Assembly (NCBI GenBank): GCA_047921395.1
Contig: JBLRWH010000005.1
Coordinates: 11,592 to 75,591 of the forward strand
Direction of reading: 5' to 3'
Length of the DNA: 64,000 nt
Origin: XN24 sp047921395
Lineage (GTDB): Bacteria; Pseudomonadota; Gammaproteobacteria; Steroidobacterales; XN24
Shown one piece after another: positions 32,687 through 42,700 of this stretch. The notes below the pieces were generated by a model. The model was given only the letters and a program-made list of their open reading frames with translations, was not told the DNA's origin and did no database searches. The number at the start of each line of letters is the position of its first letter. Within the stretch, counting starts at the first letter, position 1. Both the position numbers and the translations under genes were made by a program.

Positions 32687-35077
32687 GTGCGAGTGAAGCA
32701 GCGTTTCAAGCGTTGGGTGGTCTTGCTCGCCGGTAGCCTGGCCCTCCTGGCCGGAGCCGCTTCGGCACAGCAGGACGACCGTTTTGTGGTCCGGGACATG
32801 CGGGTCGAGGGTCTGCAGAGGATTTCGGAGGGCACCGTATTCAACTATCTGCCGGTGAGTCTGGGCGATGAGCTCGATGCGCCGCGGATTGCGGAAGCGA
32901 TCCGCGCGGTATTTGGCACCGGGCTGTTCTCCGACGTCGAGCTGCGGCGCGATGGCAACACGCTGGTCGTCGTGGTCCGCGAGCGGCCCTCGATCCGCCA
33001 TTTCTCGCTGACCGGCAACAAGGACATCAAGACCGAGGACCTCGCCGAGTCCCTGCGCAATGTCGGGCTCGCGCCCGGCAGGACCTTTGACAGGCCGGTG
33101 CTCGAGGAGGTCCAGCAATTCCTGGTTGATACCTACTACAGCCGCGGCAAGTACAGCGTCGTTGTTGAAACGGACGTGACCGAAAACAAGGCCGAGAATA
33201 GTGTCGATATCGACATCACGATTCAGGAGGGTGAGCGCGCTCGCATTCGCCAGATCGCCATCACCGGCAACGAGGTGTTCAGCGACGACGAACTCCGGAA
33301 CAAGTTCACGCTGAAGACGCGCACCTGGAAATCCTGGTACAAGCAGGACGATCGTTATTCGCGCGAGGCGCTGATCGGCGATCTCGAGACATTGCAGTCG
33401 TTCTACATGGATCGTGGCTATGCGGGCTTCGAGATCGAGTCTACCCAGGTGCAGATTTCCCAGGATCGCCAGGGAATCTACATCACGATCAATGTCGCAG
33501 AGGGCGAGCCGCACCGCATTTCCGAGATCCGTCTCGCCGGCAACCTGATCCTGCCCGAAGAACAGCTCAGGCGGCTAGTACTGTCGAAGCCGGGCGACAC
33601 GTTCTCGCGGCGCCAGCTGACCCAGACCGCGGAGCTCATCACCTTCCGGCTTGGCGAGGAGGGGTATGCCTTTGCGCGCGTGGACCCCGTGCCTTCGGTC
33701 CCCCAGGATAGCAACGAGGTTTCTGTGACCTTCTACGTGGATCCGGGTAAACGCGCCTATTTGCGCCGCATCCATTTCTCGGGCACGACCGGAATCAACG
33801 ACGAGGTGCTAAGGCGCGAAATGCGGCAGCTCGAGGGAGGGTTCCTGTCGAATCGGGCCCTGGAGCGCTCGGAGCAGCGCTTGCGTCGGCTGCCGTTCAT
33901 CGAGGACGTGACCAAGGAGACGATCCCCGTGGCGGGCTCGGAGGACCTGGTCGACGTCGAGTTCGCCGTCAAGGAGGGACTGCCAGGAAGCTTTGGTGGC
34001 GGCGTTGGCTATTCCGGGCTCCAGGGCCTCATATTCAATGCCAATTTCGTACATACGAACTTCCTGGGACAAGGCAATCGAATCGAGGCGGACGTATCCA
34101 CCGGACAATTCAGCACCTTGTACCGGTTCGTGCATACGGATCCCTATGTCACGCCTGACGGTGTGTCCCGGACGGTGTCGGCGTCCTACCGTGATGTCAC
34201 GCAGTTTATTTCCGGGGCCTCCGAGTTCGGGACCAAGACCGCGAGCCTGGGTCTCGAGTACAGCTATCCGATCTCGGAATTCACGCGGATCCGGGCCGGT
34301 GTCCAGCTGCAGGATTCGACCCTGCTGACCAATAATTTCAGCCCATTGCAGTCCGTCCGCTGGGTGCTCCTCAACGGTGACACCAGGGCGGTCGAGCTGC
34401 CCGGCGCAACGCTGTTCGAGTCCCAGTTCCAGAGCTACGAACTGCTGCTCGGCTGGGCCTACGACTCGCGTAACCGGGTGCTGTTCGCCGATCGTGGCGC
34501 CCGTCATCGCATGTCGCTCAATTACACCGGTCCGGGAAGCGACGTCGAGTACTACACGGCACGCTACGACCTGCTGCATTACCTGCCGTTTGTCGGGCCG
34601 ACGTTCCTGGAATGGAGTGCCGAGTTCTCCTATGCGGAGGCGCTGGGTGACACGACCGAGGTTCCGCCCTTCAAGCGGTTTTTCGGGGGTGGACCGGGGT
34701 CCGTGCGTGGTTTCCGGGAAGGCTGGATGGGCCCGCGTGATACGAACAACAACCCCTTCGGCGGGAACGTCCGGACCAGTTCCCAGCTCGAACTGATCAT
34801 CCCGTTGCCGGGCGAGGTCGGCACGTCGACCCGATTCAGTTTGTTCGTGGACGCCGGTAATATATTCTCTTCGGATACCACCCCGTTCTTCGATCCGGTC
34901 ACCCGCGAGCCTCAGACCTTTGATTTCTCTGCTTCTGACCTGAAGTACTCGACCGGCATCTCCGTGCAATGGCTCGCGCCCATCGGGTTGTTCAGGTTCA
35001 GTTATGGAATCCCGCTGAACGAAGAGAGCTTCGACCGGGTGGAGCGATTCCAGTTCTCGATCGGCTCGGCCTTCTGA
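32687..35077 (+). CDS. bamA: Outer membrane protein assembly factor BamA
   Basis: BamA is the core of the machine that folds beta-barrels into the outer membrane. The 796-residue protein has a signal peptide (to about residue 25, ASAQ), five POTRA domains (about 28-430, each with GNxxxS/T-type turns such as LTGNKDIKTEDL) and a 16-strand barrel. The loop-6 motif GSVRGFREG near residue 680 is intact, and the C-terminus FQFSIGSAF ends in an aromatic as expected. GTG at 32687 and GTG at 32693 are both usable. It begins one base after rseP. Confidence 0.96.
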   Translation: MRVKQRFKRWVVLLAGSLALLAGAASAQQDDRFVVRDMRVEGLQRISEGTVFNYLPVSLGDELDAPRIAEAIRAVFGTGLFSDVELRRDGNTLVVVVRERPSIRHFSLTGNKDIKTEDLAESLRNVGLAPGRTFDRPVLEEVQQFLVDTYYSRGKYSVVVETDVTENKAENSVDIDITIQEGERARIRQIAITGNEVFSDDELRNKFTLKTRTWKSWYKQDDRYSREALIGDLETLQSFYMDRGYAGFEIESTQVQISQDRQGIYITINVAEGEPHRISEIRLAGNLILPEEQLRRLVLSKPGDTFSRRQLTQTAELITFRLGEEGYAFARVDPVPSVPQDSNEVSVTFYVDPGKRAYLRRIHFSGTTGINDEVLRREMRQLEGGFLSNRALERSEQRLRRLPFIEDVTKETIPVAGSEDLVDVEFAVKEGLPGSFGGGVGYSGLQGLIFNANFVHTNFLGQGNRIEADVSTGQFSTLYRFVHTDPYVTPDGVSRTVSASYRDVTQFISGASEFGTKTASLGLEYSYPISEFTRIRAGVQLQDSTLLTNNFSPLQSVRWVLLNGDTRAVELPGATLFESQFQSYELLLGWAYDSRNRVLFADRGARHRMSLNYTGPGSDVEYYTARYDLLHYLPFVGPTFLEWSAEFSYAEALGDTTEVPPFKRFFGGGPGSVRGFREGWMGPRDTNNNPFGGNVRTSSQLELIIPLPGEVGTSTRFSLFVDAGNIFSSDTTPFFDPVTREPQTFDFSASDLKYSTGISVQWLAPIGLFRFSYGIPLNEESFDRVERFQFSIGSAF

Positions 35078-35139
35078 TTGGCCGGTGCGATGCCCTCAAG
35101 GGCCACACAGTACAAATTAAAACTGAGGAACGCGTACAT

Positions 35140-35661
35140 ATGAACGCAATGACCCGAGCCCTTGGGGCGATTTTAATCACGGCACTGATCGCGGCACCTG
35201 CCGCTGCATTGGCCGAAAACAAGATTGGCGTGGTGAAGTTGAACCGGCTGTTCGAGGAGGCGCCCCAGGCATTGGCGCTGCAGCGATCGCTCACGGAAGA
35301 ATTCGCGCCGCGCGAGAGAGACATCCGCGCCAAGCGCGAGGAGCTGGCGGGGATCGAGGAAAAGCTGAAGCAGGGCGAGGGCTTCCTGTCCGAAGAAGAG
35401 CGGCGCCGCCTGGAGCAGTCATTCCGCGATGGCCAGCGGGATCTGCAGCGCGCGCAAAACGAATTCGTCGAGGATCTTAACCTGCGGCGCAACGAGCGTC
35501 TCGGCGATCTCCAGCGGCTTTTCATCTCGGAAATCCAGGCGTACAGCCAGGCGCAGAAGTATGACCTCGTAATCGTCGAGGGATTCATCCACGCGAGTGA
35601 CAGCATCGACATCACGCAGCAGGTCCTGCAGGTCCTGCAGCGGCGTCACCAGGGCGGCTGA
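35140..35661 (+). CDS. skp: OmpH/Skp-family periplasmic chaperone
   Basis: Skp holds unfolded outer-membrane proteins in the periplasm on their way to BamA. The 173-residue product has a signal peptide (ALITALIAAPAAALA, to about residue 24). The N-terminal strand KIGVVKLNRLFEEAP follows. Then come two long coiled-coil helices rich in Glu, Arg and Gln (about 50-135) and a closing strand YDLVIVEGFIHAS. TGAGGAA upstream sets the ATG. Following bamA after 62 bases is the usual order. Confidence 0.94.
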   Translation: MNAMTRALGAILITALIAAPAAALAENKIGVVKLNRLFEEAPQALALQRSLTEEFAPRERDIRAKREELAGIEEKLKQGEGFLSEEERRRLEQSFRDGQRDLQRAQNEFVEDLNLRRNERLGDLQRLFISEIQAYSQAQKYDLVIVEGFIHASDSIDITQQVLQVLQRRHQGG

Positions 35662-35677
35662 CGACGGCCCGCCCGGC

Positions 35678-36751
35678 ATGGAGCTGAGTCTCGGTGAGCT
35701 CGCGATCCGCCACGGGCTTGAGCTGCGCGGCGATCCCGACCAGAAGGTATCCCGCGTCGGGACCCTGCAGCAGGCAGGGCCCGATGCAGTGTCGTTTCTC
35801 GCCAATCCTCGCTATCGCAAGCACCTGGCCACAACCCGGGCGGGCGCAGTCGTGCTCGAGCCCGATCACGCCGCCGAGTGTCTCGTGGCGGTCCTCGTTT
35901 CCCGGAATCCCTACGCCGCGTACGCCCGCATAGCGGTGGACCTCCATCCCCCACCGGCGTTTGTGCCCGGCATCCGGGCTGGCGCGCAGGTGGATCCGAA
36001 GGCCGAAGTCGCCAACGATGCCTGCATCGCGCCGGGCGCAGTGATTGAGGAGACCGCGCGGATCGGAGCAGGGGCGTTCATCGGCCCGAATTGCGTCGTC
36101 GGAAACGGTGCGCGGATTGGGGCCGGCAGCCGCCTGGTTGCCAATGTCACGGTCTGTCATGGGGTATCGATCGGCGCGCGCGCCCTGATCCACCCCGGGG
36201 TTGTGATCGGAGGGGACGGCTTCGGCATCGCGCGCGAACCGGAGGGCTGGATCAAGGTGCCACAGCTGGGCAGTGTCACGATTGGCGACGATGTCGAGAT
36301 CGGGGCCAACACGACGATCGATCGTGGCGCCATCGATGACACCGTCATCGAGGATGGCGTCAAGCTCGACAACCAGATCCAGGTCGCTCACAACGTCCGA
36401 ATCGGCGCGCATACCGTCATCGCGGGCTGCACCGGAATTTCGGGCAGCACGACCATCGGCCGGAACTGCATGATCGCTGGCGCGGTCGGGATCGGGGGCC
36501 ACCTCGAGATTCCCGATGGTACGGTCGTGACTGGCATGACGATGGTCAGCCGCTCCATCCCCAAGCGCGGCGTATACTCGGGCTCGCTACCGTTCGACGA
36601 GGCGGGACACTGGCGCCGGAATGCGGCGCGCTTCCGCCAGCTGGATACCCTGGCGAAGCGACTGGCGCAGCTTGAGCGACAGCTTGGCAACATGCACCGC
36701 GCCGGCGACGCTACGCCGGAGCACGGCGAGGGAGAAGCGGAGAATGACTGA
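35678..36751 (+). CDS. lpxD: UDP-3-O-(3-hydroxyacyl)glucosamine N-acyltransferase
   Basis: LpxD adds the second 3-hydroxyacyl chain in lipid A synthesis. The 357-residue protein has the N-terminal uridine-binding domain (FLANPRYRKHL), a left-handed beta-helix of hexapeptide repeats, the catalytic His in QVAHNVRIG, and a C-terminal helix (RRNAARFRQLDTLAKRLAQLE). The start MELSLGELAIRH is 16 bases after skp; upstream in-frame codons run through skp. Its end overlaps fabZ by 8 bases. Confidence 0.97.
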   Translation: MELSLGELAIRHGLELRGDPDQKVSRVGTLQQAGPDAVSFLANPRYRKHLATTRAGAVVLEPDHAAECLVAVLVSRNPYAAYARIAVDLHPPPAFVPGIRAGAQVDPKAEVANDACIAPGAVIEETARIGAGAFIGPNCVVGNGARIGAGSRLVANVTVCHGVSIGARALIHPGVVIGGDGFGIAREPEGWIKVPQLGSVTIGDDVEIGANTTIDRGAIDDTVIEDGVKLDNQIQVAHNVRIGAHTVIAGCTGISGSTTIGRNCMIAGAVGIGGHLEIPDGTVVTGMTMVSRSIPKRGVYSGSLPFDEAGHWRRNAARFRQLDTLAKRLAQLERQLGNMHRAGDATPEHGEGEAEND

Positions 36752-37202
36752 CAATGGCTCCATGGACCTGCAGCAGATCATGGTTTATCTGCCGCACCGG
36801 TATCCGTTCCTGCTGGTCGACCGGGTCCTCGAGCACACGCCGGGCCGTGACATCACCGCGATCAAGAACGTCACCTGTAACGAGCCGTTTTTCCAGGGGC
36901 ACTTTCCCGGGCGGCCCGTGATGCCGGGCGTGTTGATCATCGAGGCGATGGCCCAGGCCGCGGGGGTGCTCACATTCCGCACGGCCGGGACCGAGCCGAC
37001 CGATGAGTCGACGTTTTACCTGGTCGGCATCGACAAGGCACGCTTCCGTGCACCCGTCGTGCCCGGCGACCAGCTGGTCCTGAAGGCAAGGTTCTTGCGC
37101 CGCATCAGGACTATCTGGCTGTTCAGCACCGAGGCCAGCGTTGATGGCAAGACCGTAGCGTCGGCGGAAATGATGGTGGCGCCGGAGGGGGGCAGACAGT
37201 GA
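36744..37202 (+). CDS. fabZ: 3-hydroxyacyl-[acyl-carrier-protein] dehydratase
   Basis: FabZ dehydrates 3-hydroxyacyl-ACP in fatty acid elongation and competes with LpxA and LpxD for the same precursor, which explains its place in this operon. The 152-residue hotdog-fold protein has LPHRYPFLLVDRV, the catalytic His of QGHFPGRPVMPGVLIIEA with the Glu in that same segment, and VVPGDQLVL. GGAGAAGCGGAGA upstream serves as ribosome site. It overlaps lpxD by 8 and lpxA by 4 bases. Confidence 0.97.
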   Translation: MTDNGSMDLQQIMVYLPHRYPFLLVDRVLEHTPGRDITAIKNVTCNEPFFQGHFPGRPVMPGVLIIEAMAQAAGVLTFRTAGTEPTDESTFYLVGIDKARFRAPVVPGDQLVLKARFLRRIRTIWLFSTEASVDGKTVASAEMMVAPEGGRQ

Positions 37203-37969
37203 TTCATCCGACGGCCATCGTGGCCGCAGACGCCCGGATCCACGAGAGCGCTGAAATCGGGCCTTATTCGATCATCGGAGCGGGCGTGGAGATCGGCGCG
37301 GGGACGAAAATCGGCCCACACGTGGTGATCCAGGGCCCGACGGTACTGGGTCGCGAGAACCGGATCTTCCAGTTCGCCTCGATCGGCGACGAGCCCCAGG
37401 ACAAGAAATACGCGGGTGAGCCAACCCGCCTGGTCATTGGCGACCGCAACACCATCCGCGAATGCGTCACCATCAACCGCGGCACGGTGCAGGACGAGGG
37501 CGTGACCCGAATCGGCGACGACAACTGGATCATGGCGTACGCGCACATCGCGCATGACTGCGTCGTCGGCAACAACGTGATCCTCGCCAACAACGTGGCC
37601 CTCGCCGGGCACTGCCGGGTAGGGGACTGGGTGATTTTCGGCGGCTACTCTGGCCTGCACCAGTTCTGCCGGGCCGGGGCCCACAGCTTCCTGGGCAAGT
37701 ACGCCGGCGTCAGCCAGGATGTGCCGGCCTACGTCATGGTCGGCGGATCCCCGCCGGGACCGCACGGCATCAATGCCGAGGGCCTCAAGCGCAGAGGCTT
37801 CAGCGCAGAGCAGATCGCGAACATTCGGCACGCCTACAAGCTGCTCTATCGCAGCGGCCTGAAACTGGCCGATGCGCTTGCCCAGATCGAGGAACTTGCC
37901 GCCGGGCAGCCCGAGCTGGAGCTCTTCGCGGCCTCCATCCGGGACGCCACGCGCAGCATCGTGCGCTAG
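37199..37969 (+). CDS. lpxA: Acyl-[ACP]-UDP-N-acetylglucosamine O-acyltransferase
   Basis: LpxA performs the first acylation of lipid A synthesis. The 256-residue protein is a left-handed beta-helix of hexapeptide repeats from its first residues (MIHPTAIVAADARIHESAEI), with the catalytic His in YAHIAHDCVVG and the helical C-terminal domain (KLLYRSGLKLADALAQIEEL). The GTG start lies inside the fabZ stop (gTGA), so translation is coupled. Confidence 0.97.
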   Translation: MIHPTAIVAADARIHESAEIGPYSIIGAGVEIGAGTKIGPHVVIQGPTVLGRENRIFQFASIGDEPQDKKYAGEPTRLVIGDRNTIRECVTINRGTVQDEGVTRIGDDNWIMAYAHIAHDCVVGNNVILANNVALAGHCRVGDWVIFGGYSGLHQFCRAGAHSFLGKYAGVSQDVPAYVMVGGSPPGPHGINAEGLKRRGFSAEQIANIRHAYKLLYRSGLKLADALAQIEELAAGQPELELFAASIRDATRSIVR

Positions 37970-37982
37970 CCGGGCATCGGCG

Positions 37983-39191
37983 ATGCGTGGCCTTCATCCG
38001 CAACCCGGAAACGTCCGTCAGGGCGGATTGCGGATCGGCCTCATCGCGGGCGAACCCTCCGGCGACCTGCTCGGAGCTGGCCTCGTGCGCGAGATTCGGC
38101 GTTACTATCCCGACGCGGAGTTCTGCGGCATCGCGGGGCCCGCGATGATCGCCGCGGGCGTCTCCAGCTGGGTCCCGATGGAGCGGCTCTCGATCATGGG
38201 GCTGGCCGAGGTGGTGCGCCACTTGCCGGAGCTGTTGAATATTCGCCGCCTCGTCACGCAGCGCTTCGAAGCGCTGCGGCCGGACGTCGTCATTGGCATC
38301 GATTCGCCGGACTTCACCCTCGGCGTCGAGCGTCGCCTGCGCATGGCAGGCCTGCGCACCGTACATTACGTCAGTCCCTCGGTGTGGGCCTGGCGCGCCG
38401 GACGAATCCACGGCATCGCCAAGGCGGCGGACCATATTCTCTGCCTGCTGCCATTTGAACCTGAGATTTACGCGGCCCACGGGATTCCGGCGTCTTTTGT
38501 CGGGCACCCGATGGCCGATGCGATCCCGTTCGCGCCGGACCGCACGGTTGCCCGAGCCGCGCTGGGCATCGCCCCAGCCGCCGGCACCGAGGTGGTGGCA
38601 CTCCTGCCGGGCAGCCGCATGGGCGAGGTCGAACGGCTGGGTGGCGAGTTCGCGGCTGCGGCGGCCCTGCTGGCGGCACGGCATCCGGGGCTCGAATTCA
38701 TCGCTGCGATGGCCTCGGCACCCATCCACGAGTGTTTCGCCGCGCAGCTTGCGCGGCACGCGCCGGGTCTGGGGGTGCGTCTCCTGGAAGGGCGCTCGCG
38801 CGAGGTGATGGCGGCGGCCGACCTGGTCGTGCTGGCCTCCGGGACGGCTACGCTGGAGGCGGCGCTGCTGAAGCGCCCGATGGTCGTCGCATACCGCGTA
38901 TCCGCGCTGAGCGCCTGGATCTTGAAGGCCTTCAAACTGATCAAGACACCATACATCGCCCTGCCGAACTTGCTGGCTGGCGAGGCACTGGTGCCCGAAC
39001 TGATCCAGGGCGATGCCACGCCGGAGCGCATCGCCGCCGAAGCGTCGGCGCTGCTTGGCGATGCCGCGCGGCGCGCGCGCCTCACGGCACGCTTTGCCGA
39101 CGTGCACGAGAGGCTGCGGCAGGGTGCGGACCGGCGCGCCGCCGAGGTCGTGCTCAGCTTGGTCGGGCGCCTCCCGGAGCCGCTCGCATGA
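37983..39191 (+). CDS. lpxB: Lipid A disaccharide synthase
   Basis: LpxB joins UDP-diacylglucosamine and lipid X into the lipid A disaccharide. It is a 402-residue GT-B fold glycosyltransferase (family 19) at the membrane surface. Signature pieces are GLIAGEPSGDLLGAGL, VIGIDSPDFTLGVE, HYVSPSVWAWRAGRI, LLPGSRMGEVERL and the donor-binding VLASGTATLEAALL. The ATG comes 13 bases after lpxA; a longer open frame overlaps lpxA and is rejected. It overlaps rnhB by 4 bases. Confidence 0.96.
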   Translation: MRGLHPQPGNVRQGGLRIGLIAGEPSGDLLGAGLVREIRRYYPDAEFCGIAGPAMIAAGVSSWVPMERLSIMGLAEVVRHLPELLNIRRLVTQRFEALRPDVVIGIDSPDFTLGVERRLRMAGLRTVHYVSPSVWAWRAGRIHGIAKAADHILCLLPFEPEIYAAHGIPASFVGHPMADAIPFAPDRTVARAALGIAPAAGTEVVALLPGSRMGEVERLGGEFAAAAALLAARHPGLEFIAAMASAPIHECFAAQLARHAPGLGVRLLEGRSREVMAAADLVVLASGTATLEAALLKRPMVVAYRVSALSAWILKAFKLIKTPYIALPNLLAGEALVPELIQGDATPERIAAEASALLGDAARRARLTARFADVHERLRQGADRRAAEVVLSLVGRLPEPLA

Positions 39192-39793
39192 GCGCGCTGC
39201 CGCTGTTTGCCACGCAACGGCTCGCCGGGGTGGACGAGGCCGGCCGGGGGCCCCTCGCCGGGCCGGTGGTCGCGGCGGCCGTCATCCTGCATCCGGAACG
39301 GGACATCACGGGGCTCGCGGATTCGAAGACGCTCAGCGCGGCGTCTCGCGAGGCGCTGGCGCGCGTCATCATGGCCGATGCCGGCGCCTGGGCCATCGCC
39401 TGGGCGGACGCGGGGGAGATCGACGCGCTGAATATCCTCGCCGCGAGCATGTTGGCGATGCGCCGTGCCGTGGACCGGCTTGGCGTGTCGCCGGGCCACG
39501 TCTGCGTCGACGGCAATCGCTGTCCGCGGCTCGCACGCGGCTGCACGGTCGAGGCAATCGTGGGCGGTGACGCGGTTGTGCCCGCGATCAGCGCAGCCTC
39601 GATCCTCGCGAAGACCTTCCGGGACGCGTGGATGGAACGGCTCGAGCTGCGCCACCCCGGTTATGGCTTTGCGCGTCACAAGGGGTACCCAACCGCAGAG
39701 CACCGCGCGGCACTGGCGCGCCTCGGCCCCTGCGCCGTGCACCGGCGATCCTTCGGCCCGGTCGCGAAATACGTCCACGGCGGCCGCGAATGA
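39188..39793 (+). CDS. rnhB: Ribonuclease HII
   Basis: RNase HII cuts DNA at single embedded ribonucleotides and removes RNA from hybrids. The 201-residue product has AGVDEAGRGPLAGPV near residue 15 (two of the acidic metal ligands), CVDGNRCP (third) and the SAASILAKTFRDAWM and YGFARHKGYPTAEH segments. ATGA overlaps tie it to lpxB on one side and dnaE on the other. Confidence 0.97.
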   Translation: MSALPLFATQRLAGVDEAGRGPLAGPVVAAAVILHPERDITGLADSKTLSAASREALARVIMADAGAWAIAWADAGEIDALNILAASMLAMRRAVDRLGVSPGHVCVDGNRCPRLARGCTVEAIVGGDAVVPAISAASILAKTFRDAWMERLELRHPGYGFARHKGYPTAEHRAALARLGPCAVHRRSFGPVAKYVHGGRE

Positions 39794-42700
39794 GCGCCGG
39801 TTTCGTCCACCTGCGGGTCCACACGGAGTATTCGCTCGCCGATAGCGTGATCCGCATCCCGGCCCTGATCGAGCGGGTCGCCGACCTCGGCATGCCGGCG
39901 GTCGCGGTGACCGACCAGGTAAACCTGTTCGCCATGGTCAAGTTTTATCTCGGCGCCCTCAAGCGCGGTGTCAAGCCGCTGGTCGGTGCCGATCTCTGGA
40001 TCGACGAACCCGGCGATCCGCGCCACCCGACCCGCCTGGCGCTCTTGTGCCGCAATGGCGAGGGATACCGCAACCTGTGCCGACTCCTTACGCGCGCCTA
40101 CCTCGAGGGTCGGCGCCTCGGCCAGGTCCTGGTCGCGCGTGACTGGCTGACGCCGGAAGCATGCCGCGGGCTGCTCGCGCTGTCGGCGGCCAGGGAGGGC
40201 GATATCGGCCGTGCGCTGCTCGCCGGGCGGCGTGACACGGCGGCCGAGTGCCTGGAGTTCTGGCGCCAGCGCTTTCCGGGCAGCTTCTACCTCGAGCTGC
40301 AGCGCACCGGGCGCGAGGGCGACGAGTTCTACGTCGACGAGGCCGTTGCGCTGGCCGCAGAGACATCGACCCCGGTCGTCGCGAGCAACGACGTGCGCTT
40401 TCTCGACGCGTCGGATTTCGATGCCCACGAGGCGCGTGTATGCATCCACCAGGGCCACACCCTGAGCGATCCGCGCCGCCCCCGCGACTACAGCGAGGCG
40501 CAGTACCTGAAAAGCGCCGCCGAGATGATGGCGCTGTTTTCCGACCTGCCCGAGGCGCTCGAGAACAGCGTCGAGATCGCGCGTCGCTGCAGCCTCGAAC
40601 TGCAGCTCGGCCAGTCTTTCTTGCCGGACTTCCCGGTGCCCGAGGGCGAGACCGCGGGGACGTACCTACGGGCGCTGGCGGCCGAGTCGCTCGCGACCCG
40701 GCTGCCCGCGCTGCTGCCCGGGGCGCCCGGGTTTTCCGCGGCTGACTACCAGGCGCGCCTCGAGCGCGAGCTCGACGTGATCTGCAACATGGGGTTTCCC
40801 GGGTACTTCCTGATCGTCGCCGACTTCATCCGCTGGGCGAAGGAAAACGACATCCCGGTGGGGCCGGGCCGCGGCTCCGGCGCGGGCTCGCTGGTAGCAT
40901 TCGTGTTGGGGATAACTGATTTAGATCCATTGCGTTACGAGCTACTTTTCGAGCGATTTCTTAATCCGGAGCGGGTCTCGATGCCGGATTTCGACATCGA
41001 TTTCTGTATCAACGGCCGCGACCGCGTGATCGATTACGTGGCGCGCCGTTACGGGCGTGACAGCGTCGCCCAGATCATCACCTACGGCAGCATGGCGGCG
41101 AAGGCTGTGGTGCGGGACGTCGGCCGAGTGCTGGGGCATCCCTACGGCTTCACGGACCGCATCGCCAAGCTGATTCCCTTCGAGGTCGGGATGACGCTGG
41201 AGAAAGCGCTGTCCCAGGAGCCGGAGCTGGGCCGGCTGTACGAATCCGAGGACGAGGTGCGCGGCCTCATCGACCTTGCAAAGTCGCTGGAGGGGCTGGC
41301 GCGCAATGCCGGGCGGCATGCCGGTGGCGTCGTGATCGCGCCGACGGTCCTGACGGACTTCACCCCGCTGTACTGCGAAGAGGGCGGCGAGGCGCCGGTC
41401 ACGCAGTTCGACAAGGACGACGTGGAGGCGGCCGGGCTGGTCAAGTTCGACTTCCTCGGACTGCGCACGCTGACCATCATCGACCGCGCCGTGAAGCGGG
41501 TGAACCTGCTGCGCGTGGAGGCCGGGGAAGCGCTGCTGGACATGACGCGGATCCCGCTCGACGACCCGCTGACCTTCGAGCTCCTCAGGGCCTGCCGCAC
41601 GACCGCGGTATTCCAGCTCGAGTCCCGCGGCATGAAGGACCTGGTCAAGCGCCTCCAGCCCGACAGCTTCAACGACATCGTGGCACTCGTGGCGCTGTTC
41701 CGGCCCGGTCCCTTGCAGTCCGGCATGGTGGACGACTATATCAACCGCAAGCACGGCCGGCAGGACGGCCCGATCGAGTATTTTCATCCCAGCCTCGCGC
41801 CGCTGCTGAAGCCGACCTACGGCGTGATCCTGTACCAGGAACAGGTCATGCAGATCGCGCAGGTCCTGGCGGGCTACAGCCTCGGCGCCGCAGATCTTCT
41901 GCGCCGGGCCATGGGCAAGAAAAAGCCAGAGGAGATGGCGAAGCAGCGCTCGATCTTCGTCGATGGCGCGGTGGCGCGCGAGGTCGACCGCGGGACGGCG
42001 ACGCACATCTTCGACCTGATGGAGAAGTTCGCCGGCTACGGCTTCAACAAGAGTCACTCGGCGGCCTACGCACTGCTGTCCTACCAGACGGCCTGGCTGA
42101 AGGCGCATTACCCGGAAGCGTTCATGGCCTCGGTGTTGTCCACGGACATGGACCACACCGACAAGATCGTCACGCTGATCGACGAGTGCCACCAGATGGG
42201 GCTGCTGGTCGAGCCGCCCGACGTCAACGAATCCGAACATGCCTTCAACGTGGCCGGCCAGGGCCGGCTTCGCTACGGGCTGGGCGCGATCAAGGGTGTC
42301 GGCCAGTCGGCTGTGCAGGCGATCATCAGCGAACGAGAAAGTGGCGGGCGGTTTACGTCGCTGGCCGGCTTCTGCACGCGCATCGACCTGCAGCGTGTCA
42401 ATCGCCGCACGATCGAGGCGCTGGTTCGCGCCGGCGCGCTCGACAGCATCGGACCGAACCGGGCCACGCTCATGCATCGGCTGCCGGACGCCCTGGGTCG
42501 TGCCGAGCAGAGTGCGCGGGCCGCTGCCGCGGGGCAGGAAGACCTGTTCGGCATGGCCACCGCGCCGGGGCCTGCGGCCCGGTCCGCACCCGAGGACGAA
42601 GGCGAACTGCTGCCGGAGTGGAGCTCGGCGGAGCGCCTGGCCGCGGAGCGCGACACGCTGGGCCTGTTCCTGACCGGCCACCCGGTAGACGAAGTGGCCG

